Shown here: in pieces, positions 54,695-61,722 of the stretch
Position numbering within the stretch: the stretch's first letter is position 1
Layout of the letters: every line of letters starts with the position of its first letter
Assembly: GCA_003164715.1 (NCBI GenBank)
Contig: PLTZ01000013.1
Span: 114,794 to 178,793 of the forward strand
From: Opitutaceae bacterium
GTDB taxonomy: Bacteria > Verrucomicrobiota > Verrucomicrobiia > Opitutales > Opitutaceae
DNA length: 64,000 bases
Reading direction: 5' to 3'
Program-made: the position numbers and the translations under genes
Notes under the pieces: model-generated
The model's database searches: none
What the model was told of the DNA's origin: nothing
What the model saw: the letters and a program-made list of their open reading frames with translations, nothing else

Positions 54695-55512
54695 GCGGGT
54701 GCCTGGGTTTCGAGCTCCTTAAAGCGGGGGTGCTTGATGTCTATCTTCGGGTTCAGGAAATCGACGATCCTCGGGTCCTTGGACTTGTTGAGGTCGTCCG
54801 GGGTTCCCAGCGTGACCAGCTCGCCGTCCATGAGAATGCCGACGCGGTTGGAGATCGTGAGCGCAAGGGCGCGGTCGTGGGTCACGACGAGGCTCGTGAC
54901 GCTGTACTCGTTCTTAAGGGTGGCGATGATCTCGCTGATCGTCGCGCTCATGACCGGGTCGAGCTCGCTCGTGGGCTCGTCGTAGAGGAGGAGCTGCGGC
55001 TCCGTGACGAGCGCCCGCGCGATCGAGACGCGCTTCTTCATGCCTCCGGAGAGCTCCGAGGGGAACTTGTTCACGGAGTCCTCCACCGAGAGGATCCTGA
55101 GCGAGTGCATGACCCGCTCCCGGATGGCCTTCTCGTCGCCGGAGCGGTGCTCGCGCGGGTAGAGCGCCAGGTTGTCGTAGACGCTGAGCGAATTGAAGAG
55201 GGCGCCGTCCTGGAAGACGAGGGCAAGCCGGACGCGGTCTCGGGTCGCCTCAAGCGAGGGATCAAGGCCGTCGACCGCGATCGTGCCGGAGGTCGGAAGC
55301 TCCAGGCCGGCTATGTGGCGCAGGAGCACGCTCTTGCCCGAGCCGCTGGGCCCCATGAGGACAAAGATCTCGCTCGGCTGGACCTCGAACGTGATGTCCT
55401 TGAGCACCTCGACACCCGCGTAGCTCTTGCACACGGCATCGACCTTGACGCCGACGGCATTGGCCTCGGCGCCCGTGAAGGGATTGCGGGTCTTGCTGCA
55501 GGGGGAGTCCAT
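54691..55512 (-). CDS. mlaF: MlaF-type ABC transporter ATPase
   Basis: A 273-residue ATPase with Walker A GPSGSGKSVLLRHI (about 53-66), Q-loop FQDGALFNSLSV, signature LSGGMKKRVSIARAL and Walker B LLLYDEPTSELDPV, then the switch His in VVTHDRAL. FNSLSVYDNLALYPREH is typical of the Mla/Ttg2A group. It energises phospholipid movement with MlaE. Its stop overlaps the mlaD start; the mlaE stop is 21 bases upstream. Confidence 0.93.
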   Translation of the reverse strand: MDSPCSKTRNPFTGAEANAVGVKVDAVCKSYAGVEVLKDITFEVQPSEIFVLMGPSGSGKSVLLRHIAGLELPTSGTIAVDGLDPSLEATRDRVRLALVFQDGALFNSLSVYDNLALYPREHRSGDEKAIRERVMHSLRILSVEDSVNKFPSELSGGMKKRVSIARALVTEPQLLLYDEPTSELDPVMSATISEIIATLKNEYSVTSLVVTHDRALALTISNRVGILMDGELVTLGTPDDLNKSKDPRIVDFLNPKIDIKHPRFKELETQAPA

Positions 55513-55533
55513 TGGTTTGGGATGCGCCGTTGC

Positions 55534-56286
55534 TCAGACGAGCACTTTCGTGACAAAGTAGTCGAGGACGAGGATCAGGATGAGCGAGGTGACGACCGCC
55601 CGCGTGACGGCGGCCCCGATCTCCCGGGGCCCCCCCTTGGTGTTCAGGCCGATGTTGCAGCACACGAGGACGACGACGAAGCCGAACACCTCGGCCTTCT
55701 CCACGCCGTTCATCACGTCCTTGAATTTCGTGAAATGCCGGAGCGCCGCGAAATACGCCTCGGGGCTGATTCCCAGGCTGCTCACATAGCGGGCCACGAC
55801 GGATCCGCCGAACCAGCCCACGATGTTGGAGATCACGGTGAGAACCGGCATCATGACGAGCACCGCGGCCAGCCGGGGAAGGACGAGGATCTTCGCCGCC
55901 GGGATGTTCATGATCGTCAGGGCGTCGATCTCCTGGTACACCTTCATCGAGGCGAGCTCCGCCGTGATCGCCGAGCCGACCCGCCCGGCGAGGAGCACGG
56001 CGGTCATCATGGGGCCCAGCTCGCGCGCCATCGACAGGCCGACAAGGCTCCCGATGTACTCCTTGGCGCCAAAATCCGACATCGAATAGCCCGCCTCGAG
56101 CGCAAGGACAGTGCCGATGAAGAAGCTCAGGATGGCGACGATCGGGAGCGTCGTGTAGCCGATCATGTAGCACTGCTCGATAAAGCGCGGCCACTGGCGG
56201 GGGAGCGTCCCCGCGTAGGACAGCGAGCGGAAGAGGAGCTGCACGGTGCTTCCAACCCCTTGGAGGACTATGTTCAACTGCTTCAT
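55534..56286 (-). CDS. mlaE: MlaE-type ABC transporter permease
   Basis: A 250-residue membrane protein with about six hydrophobic segments. The MlaE signature region is clear: GLSMARELGPMMTAVLLAGR with GSAITAELASMKVYQEIDAL and IMNIPAAKILVLPRL. It forms the inner-membrane channel for phospholipids in the MCE system, with MlaF as motor. Its ATG at 56286 begins one base past the stop of the WPF-repeat gene (56288), so the two are surely co-transcribed. Confidence 0.94.
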   Translation of the reverse strand: MKQLNIVLQGVGSTVQLLFRSLSYAGTLPRQWPRFIEQCYMIGYTTLPIVAILSFFIGTVLALEAGYSMSDFGAKEYIGSLVGLSMARELGPMMTAVLLAGRVGSAITAELASMKVYQEIDALTIMNIPAAKILVLPRLAAVLVMMPVLTVISNIVGWFGGSVVARYVSSLGISPEAYFAALRHFTKFKDVMNGVEKAEVFGFVVVLVCCNIGLNTKGGPREIGAAVTRAVVTSLILILVLDYFVTKVLV

Positions 56287-56287
56287 A

Positions 56288-57727
56288 TTAACGGCTTGGC
56301 TCCTTATCCTTACCCAGATTTGCGCTCAAATCGAATCCTAAGATGGTCCAGGCCGCGCCTGAGGGCCCGCGGCGCATGCCGAGGAGGGGCCCTAGGTGGA
56401 ATTCCTCGAGGCCCTTGCCGGCGCCCCGCCGCCAGGTCACCGCGTTCCAGAGGAGCGAACTGCGCGTCTCGCCGGTGGGCTTTCGGTCGTAGCGGTAGAT
56501 CGCGGTGAGCGGCGTCCAGGTCTCCCGGACGTCGGGGTTGTCCGGGAAGAAGACCTCGAAGGGGCTCGGGACCTGGACCTGGCGGCTGCCGGCCCCGTTG
56601 TCCCAGATGCTGACCAGCGGCCACACATGGCGCTTGTAGGCCGGCGCCAGCGAAGGGCGCGAGACGCTCGTCTGGTCCAGGGACCAGTAGAGGAAGTAGA
56701 AGAACTGGGTCTTTGACTGGAGGATGTCGGCGTCGACCCAGGTCTGCCGGTGCCAGAAGGGCCATACGATCCACCGGGAGTCGGAGCCCTTGGAGTTCGA
56801 GTAGGTGTAGAGGGGTCCCCAGCGGTCCACCACGCGGTCGTCGCCGTGGCCCTGCACGAAGAACGGCCAGAAGTACCGCCGCTCGCTGTAACGGTAGGGG
56901 AGCGTGCGCTCGGTGTAGCCGAAGAAGGGCCAGAGATAGTTCTCGCTGATCATCCCCGGGGCCTTCTCGCGCGTGTAGAGGGGGATGACGCCGAACTCCG
57001 TGCCCGGGGCGGTGCCTTCGGGGGCGTCCGGATCCGGCTCGGTCACGTTGCTCCAGATGAACGGCCACAGGAGGTAGAAAGTGCGCGCCGGTCCAGGACC
57101 CTTGGACCCGCCGAAGAGCGGCCAGACCGCGAACCCATCGCGCGCCCCGCGCATCACCCTCACGAAGGGCCAGGGCGCGTACGTCGTGTCCGTGCCCTTC
57201 CTCGAGGATTCGAGGTAGAGGGGAAACAGCACCCAGTGCAGCCGGCGGTAGCCCAGCCGGTACTTCACGGTGCCGTAAATCGGGAGGACCGCGTGGTAGC
57301 TGTCCTGCGGGTTCTCCGTCACAAGCGAGAAATAGAACGGCCAGACGTCAAACTTCCGCTCCTTGGGCGCGCCGGTGTCGACCGAGCCGATCTCCACGCG
57401 GCCGTTGACCAACTGGAGCACCGACCACCGGTAGGATTCGGGGTACCGTCTCAGGTAGAACAGGGGGTAGAAGATGTCGGTCTTGACGCTGTCCTCCACC
57501 TCCACGCGCACGTAAAAGGGCCTCAGGCCGGATGCGGTCCCCGCGTCCGGCGCCGGAGCGGGCCCCGAGAAGAGGAGCGGACCCGCGCCAGTCCATGACT
57601 GGGTCTCTCCCGTTGGGGCCTTCTGGAGCACGAGCGCCGGCCAGGCGTTCAGCTCCCACGCATCCGCCTGGTATGCAGCAGCGACGGCGATCAGGCCGAG
57701 TGGAACGGTGAGCCTGGCGAATCTCAT
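56288..57727 (-). CDS. Secreted WPF-repeat protein of the Mla operon, unknown function
   Basis: A 479-residue protein with a signal peptide (FARLTVPLGLIAVAAAYQADA). The body repeats a short aromatic strand about every 25-40 residues: DIFYPLFYLRR, DVWPFYFSL, VLFPLYLES, APWPFVRV, AVWPLFGG, LLWPFIWSN, GVIPLYTRE, YLWPFFGYT, YFWPFFVQG, IVWPFWHRQ, HVWPLVSIW. Alternating aromatic residues suggest membrane strands of an outer-membrane beta-barrel, or a large beta-propeller-like sheet. I know no function. It is the first gene of the mlaEFD operon, so it may be the outer-membrane end of the lipid route, a role played by MlaA or OmpC in enterobacteria. That role is inferred from position only. Confidence 0.75.
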   Translation of the reverse strand: MRFARLTVPLGLIAVAAAYQADAWELNAWPALVLQKAPTGETQSWTGAGPLLFSGPAPAPDAGTASGLRPFYVRVEVEDSVKTDIFYPLFYLRRYPESYRWSVLQLVNGRVEIGSVDTGAPKERKFDVWPFYFSLVTENPQDSYHAVLPIYGTVKYRLGYRRLHWVLFPLYLESSRKGTDTTYAPWPFVRVMRGARDGFAVWPLFGGSKGPGPARTFYLLWPFIWSNVTEPDPDAPEGTAPGTEFGVIPLYTREKAPGMISENYLWPFFGYTERTLPYRYSERRYFWPFFVQGHGDDRVVDRWGPLYTYSNSKGSDSRWIVWPFWHRQTWVDADILQSKTQFFYFLYWSLDQTSVSRPSLAPAYKRHVWPLVSIWDNGAGSRQVQVPSPFEVFFPDNPDVRETWTPLTAIYRYDRKPTGETRSSLLWNAVTWRRGAGKGLEEFHLGPLLGMRRGPSGAAWTILGFDLSANLGKDKEPSR

Positions 57728-57874
57728 GATTGCTTGGTCCTCGGGTCAGGGAGGCTCAAGCATACAATGGCCAGGAATGCGAAATCTGCAAACATTTACA
57801 GGGGAATAGATTGACCTTCGACATCTTGCGGCCGGTCTATGTTCCCACACGCGCGGCTTCTTGCGCGCACTCGG

Positions 57875-58818
57875 CTAGACCACGGCGCTTGCGCCTGGCT
57901 GCAGGGCGATGAAATCGACCGAGTCCCCCCGGGCCGTCTCGAGCCTCCGGACAGGCTCCTCCCGGGGCTCGTCGGTCAGCTGAAAGGTGCCCCAGTGCAT
58001 CGCAAGGCTCCTGCGGGCGCCGACGTCCACGTGCACCGGACGGCCTCCTCGGGATCCATGTGCGCGTCGCGCATGAACCACCGGGGCGCGTAGGCCCCGA
58101 TGGGGATGAGCGCAAGGTCGGGGGCGCCGCATCGGCGCCCGATGTCCGCGAAGAGCCCGTCCCGGTAGCCCGAGTCCCCCGCGAAATAGACGAGGCGGGC
58201 CCCGGCCCTCAGCATGAAGCCGCCCCAGAGCCTCAGGTTCGTCTCAAAGGGACTGCGGCGGCTCCAGTGGAGCGCGGGCACGAGGGTGACCTCGGCGCCG
58301 GGGCCGCAGGCGTGGGAGATCCACCAGTCGAGCTCGACGATCCGGCGCACACCCGCGCCGGCAAGGAGCGAGCGGTGGCCGAGGGGCGCGACGACCAGCG
58401 GGTCGTCCCTCCGGGCCAGCCGCCCGAGCGTGGGCAGGTCGCAATGGTCGTAGTGGTCGTGGGAGAGGAGCACGAGGTCCACCTTGGAAACGGCGTCGAA
58501 ATCGACGCCGGGCGGGTCGACCCTTCGGGGCCCGAGCCATGACACGGGGCCGGCCCGCTCGGAGAATACGGGGTCCGTGAGGATCGTGGTTGTGGAGCTT
58601 TGCAGGACGAAGGTCGACTGTCCGACCCAGGTCGCGGCGATTCCGTCCGAGGCGGGACGGGGCGGCAGCGGCTGCGGGGCCACCTCGACCCGGTCCGGCC
58701 ACGGCGCCGCGCGGCTCGTCAATTTCCACTTCAGCAGGTCGAGCATCCCGCGGTCGGACGCGTGGCCCGGATTGAAGAATGTTTTCCCGTTGAAGTGGTC
58801 GGACGGGGGCAATGTCAT
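57875..58818 (-). pseudogene. UlaG-like metallo-beta-lactamase hydrolase, split by a frameshift
   Basis: The first part, from the ATG at 58818, reads as an MBL-fold protein (GQSTFVLQSSTTTILTDPVF, LLSHDHYDHCDLPTLGRL with HxHxDH, VYFAGDSGYRDG, LALIPIGAYAPRWFM) up to HMDPEEAVR near 58036. The expected end, VHVDVGARRSLAMHWGTFQL through RLETARGDSVDF, lies in the next frame to a TAG at 57875-57877. Inserting one base at about 58036 restores a full protein of about 314 residues. It is thus either a recent pseudogene or a sequencing error. Relatives include UlaG and N-acylphosphatidylethanolamine phospholipase D-like proteins. Confidence 0.8.
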
Positions 58819-58896
58819 GAGCGAAACCTTTGTGATCGGACGATCCGCGATGTCGACCAAATGCCAGGCGCCGGAGGGCGGCGGGGGGAGGGCGGC

Positions 58897-59463
58897 GTGC
58901 GCATAAGCGGAGGCGCGGCCCGGGGCATCGAGCTCCAGGTGCCCAGGGGCGATACCGTCCGTCCGGCGACCGACGGCATGAGGCAGGCCGTGTTCTCGAG
59001 CCTGGGGGCCAGGACCGCCGGAGCCCGGTTCGTGGACCTTTTTGCGGGGAGCGGGGCCTACGGCCTTGAGGCGTTCAGCCGGGGCGCCGGCGGCGGGTCG
59101 TTCGTCGAGCGCAACGCCAAGGCCTGCGCCTGCCTCCGCAGGAACATCGCCGCCGTCTGCCGCAGCCTCGGGAAGGGGGGCGACGAGCTGGTCGCGGTGG
59201 AGGCGGACGCGCTTTCCCTTCCCGTGGGGATCGGCGCCCTGCCGGACTTGGTCTTTGTGGATCCGCCCTACGAGATGATTGGCGAGATCGCGCCGGTGCT
59301 GTTCTCGAAGCTCGAGGGCGCCCTCGCCGCCGACTGGGGCGGCCTGGTCGTCTTCGAGACGCCGGGCGAGGTGACCCTGGCGCCAAGGGGCTGGTCGTGC
59401 GTCAAGCGCCTGGGGCGCGGGGCGAGGCAGCCGAGCGTCGGCTTCTTCGCCCGTCTGGCCTGA
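58897..59463 (+). CDS. rsmD: 16S rRNA (guanine966-N2)-methyltransferase
   Basis: A GTG at 58897 with GGGGAGGG six bases upstream gives 188 residues starting VRISGGAARGIELQ, as in RsmD (RIIGGxxRGR); an ATG at 58861 is an alternative. ATDGMRQAVFSSLG, the SAM motif VDLFAGSGAYGLEAFSRGAG and the catalytic DPPY in LVFVDPPYEM (about 125) are clear. It methylates G966 in helix 31 of 16S rRNA. It is followed after one base by the convergent rsmE gene. RsmD is often next to coaD, which is not here. Confidence 0.9.
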   Translation: MRISGGAARGIELQVPRGDTVRPATDGMRQAVFSSLGARTAGARFVDLFAGSGAYGLEAFSRGAGGGSFVERNAKACACLRRNIAAVCRSLGKGGDELVAVEADALSLPVGIGALPDLVFVDPPYEMIGEIAPVLFSKLEGALAADWGGLVVFETPGEVTLAPRGWSCVKRLGRGARQPSVGFFARLA

Positions 59464-59464
59464 C

Positions 59465-60169
59465 TCAGGCGGCCGCCTTTGCTATCGCGATCGCAGCGAC
59501 GACCGCCGTCTCGGTCCTTAGGACCCGCGCGCCCAGGTGCGCGAGTGCAAATCCGCCGGACCGAAGCAGCGAGCGCTCCGCGTCCGACCAACCGCGCTCC
59601 GGGCCGAACGCGATCGCCAGGGGGCGCGCGGCGAGCGCGGGGGTCATCCGGCCGGAGGCCTCGTAATTGTCGAGCGCGATCCTGGTGCACCCGGCGGGAA
59701 GGGCCTCCAGGGCGGCGCCGAGGCCCGGGTCATGCCGGACTTCGGGCAGCCGCGTGTCGAACGCCTGCGAGGCTCCGTCGAGGAGGCGCCTGCGCCACTC
59801 GCCGCTCTTCCAGAGCGAGCTTTCGCCATAGCCCGGCTCCCCCTTCTCGGACGGGAAGAAGCGAATCGAGGCCACGCCGAGGGACGCCCCCTCGTTGAGG
59901 ATCTTCCGGGCCGTCTGCGGCCTGGGGAGCGCGAGGACAAGGTGAATCAGGTCCGCCGGCGGCGGATCCGACACGGGTTCAAAAAGGAAATGGAGGGCGT
60001 CGGGGCCGACCCGGGTGACCGAGCCCTTGCCCCGCGGCCCGTTCACGATGCCGGCGTCGAAGAGGTCGCCCTCCCTGCGCCGGAGCACCTCCAGGATGTG
60101 GAGCGCGCGCGGGTCCTTGCACGGGAGGGGCAGGCCGATCTCCCCGGGCTCGAAAAGGATGATGTTCAA
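59465..60169 (-). CDS. rsmE: 16S rRNA (uracil1498-N3)-methyltransferase
   Basis: A 234-residue SPOUT methyltransferase. The N-terminal PUA-like part has HILEVLRRREGDLFDAG, and the knot region shows LVLALPRPQTARKILNEGAS, GVASIRFFPSEKGEP, AIAFGPERGWSDAERSLL and LGARVLRTETAVVAAIAI, the last two being the SAM-binding knot. It modifies U1498 in the ribosome decoding region. Its C-terminal Ala-rich tail is slightly longer than usual. The 26-base gap to the aldo/keto reductase gene on the same strand suggests one transcript. Confidence 0.93.
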   Translation of the reverse strand: MNIILFEPGEIGLPLPCKDPRALHILEVLRRREGDLFDAGIVNGPRGKGSVTRVGPDALHFLFEPVSDPPPADLIHLVLALPRPQTARKILNEGASLGVASIRFFPSEKGEPGYGESSLWKSGEWRRRLLDGASQAFDTRLPEVRHDPGLGAALEALPAGCTRIALDNYEASGRMTPALAARPLAIAFGPERGWSDAERSLLRSGGFALAHLGARVLRTETAVVAAIAIAKAAA

Positions 60170-60195
60170 CGTTGCCCGCGCGCTCGGCGTGCCGG

Positions 60196-61188
60196 TCAGT
60201 TCAGGGCGCCCTCGATCGTCCGCAGCTCCTCGGCGCTGAACACCAGATTTCCGAGCGCGCCAAGGTTCTCGTCGATCTGCGAGGTCTTGCTTGCGCCGAT
60301 CAGCGCGGAGGTGACCGCGGGCTGGCGCAGGACCCAGGCGAGCGACATCTGGGCAAGCGACTGGCCGCGGCCCTTGGCGAGGTCGTCCAGTTTGCGGATC
60401 ACGGCGAGCTTCTCGGCCGTGATGTTCGAGGGCTTCAGGAACCGCGGGTCGTGCCCGGCCCGGGAGTCCGCGGGAATCCCGTTCAGGTAGCGCCCCGTGA
60501 GCATCCCCTGCGCCAGCGGGGTGAACGCGATCCCTCCGACGCCCTCGCGCACGAGCACATCAAAGAGCCCCCGCTCGGGCCCACGCTCGAACATGTTGTA
60601 CTTCGGCTGGTGGATGAGGCACGGGGTCCCCATGTCCCTGAGCAGCTTCGCCGCGCGCTCGGTCAGCGCCGCGTCGTAGTTGGAGAGGCCCGCATAGAGG
60701 GCGCGGCCCGTGCGGACGGCATGGGCGAGGGCGCCCATGGTCTCCTCAAGCGGCGTCTCGGGGTCCGGCCTGTGGCTGTAGAAGATGTCCACGTAGTCGA
60801 GGCCGAGCCGCTTCAGGCTCTGGTCCAGGCTGGCGAGGAGGTACTTGCGGGAGCCCCATTCGCCGTAGGGGCCAGGCCACATGTCGTAGCCCGCCTTTGT
60901 CGAGACGATGAGCTCGTCCCGATGCGCGGCGAGGTCGTCGCGCAGCACGGCGCCGAACGTGGTCTCGGCCGAGCCCGGGGGAGGGCCGTAGTTGTTGGCC
61001 AGGTCGAAGTGGGTGATCCCCTTGTCGAACGCCCGCAGGATGAGCGCACGGCTGTTCTTGAAGTCGTCGCCACCGCCAAAGTTGTGCCAGAGGCCGAGGG
61101 ACAGCAGCGGGAGCTTGAGGCCGCTCCGGCCGCAGCGCCGGTAGAGAGCGGAATTGGAGTAGCGGTCGGGGGAGGGGAGGTGGCTCAT
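60196..61188 (-). CDS. Aldo/keto reductase, YghZ-like
   Basis: A 330-residue protein beginning SNSALYRRCGRSGLKLPLLS. Tetrad residues: Asp and Tyr in HFDLANNYGPPPGSAE (about 65-71), Lys in ELIVSTKAGYDM and His in IFYSHRPDPETP. The insertion DMWPGPYGEWGSRKYL is characteristic of the YghZ/GAP-reductase subgroup, which reduces L-glyceraldehyde 3-phosphate and methylglyoxal. VTSALIGASKTSQIDENL is the cofactor-binding end. It likely detoxifies reactive aldehydes. It is upstream of rsmE in the same direction. Confidence 0.92.
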   Translation of the reverse strand: MSHLPSPDRYSNSALYRRCGRSGLKLPLLSLGLWHNFGGGDDFKNSRALILRAFDKGITHFDLANNYGPPPGSAETTFGAVLRDDLAAHRDELIVSTKAGYDMWPGPYGEWGSRKYLLASLDQSLKRLGLDYVDIFYSHRPDPETPLEETMGALAHAVRTGRALYAGLSNYDAALTERAAKLLRDMGTPCLIHQPKYNMFERGPERGLFDVLVREGVGGIAFTPLAQGMLTGRYLNGIPADSRAGHDPRFLKPSNITAEKLAVIRKLDDLAKGRGQSLAQMSLAWVLRQPAVTSALIGASKTSQIDENLGALGNLVFSAEELRTIEGALN

Positions 61189-61503
61189 GCGCGGAAAAGT
61201 ATGGTGATGGGTCCGCGCCCTCGATCCGGCAAACCCATTTTGGAAGGTCCAGTGACGGGAGCGAAATCGGCTGCGGGGCGCCTTGGGCCAAAGCCTCCTG
61301 CCAATGGATCCCCATCTGGTTCGCTACATCCAACGCGGGCCGCGCCTAGGCCCGGGCCCCGGTTGCGAGCAACCATATTGGAGCGGCGGCCGGGGATCCA
61401 GAAGCCCGAGATCGTTGGCTAGCCCTTGTCCTATAGTAGGTTATAACCAGCTATGGGCATATGGCACGGCTCGTGCAAAAGGGAGGGCGAAGGAGACCAT
61501 TTC
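61189..61503. other. Divergent intergenic region, no gene recognised
   Basis: Upstream of the aldo/keto reductase and of the NHL-repeat gene. A palindrome GGTTATAACC lies at 61438-61447, next to CTATAGTAGG that could act as a -10 region for rightward transcription. Confidence 0.35.
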
Positions 61504-61641
61504 ATGCCGCCATATTACCCGTTGCGGGAGCAGGGCCGGCCTGCCGCCGCGCGAATGCTTTCGCGCGCACGGATGACTTTCGAGTTCCAGGGCCGCGTCT
61601 CGGCAATTCATGAACTCCGCCCACGCCAATCCGTCGGCTAG
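61504..61641 (+). CDS. Possible small protein, 45 residues
   Basis: An ATG at 61504 is preceded by AAGGAG at eight bases, one of the best ribosome-binding sites in the window, and opens a frame of 45 codons (MPPYYPLREQGRPAAARMLS) to a TAG. It is basic and Arg-rich, with no known family. It lies 81 bases before the NHL-repeat gene and could be a leader or an unannotated small protein. Confidence 0.35.
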   Translation: MPPYYPLREQGRPAAARMLSRARMTFEFQGRVSAIHELRPRQSVG

Positions 61642-61722
61642 CCGCAGCAGGATGGCCATCCCCCTACCCACATGAATACATCGCCATTGCCCCTGATCGG
61701 GGGGTACAACCGGTCGTCCCGC

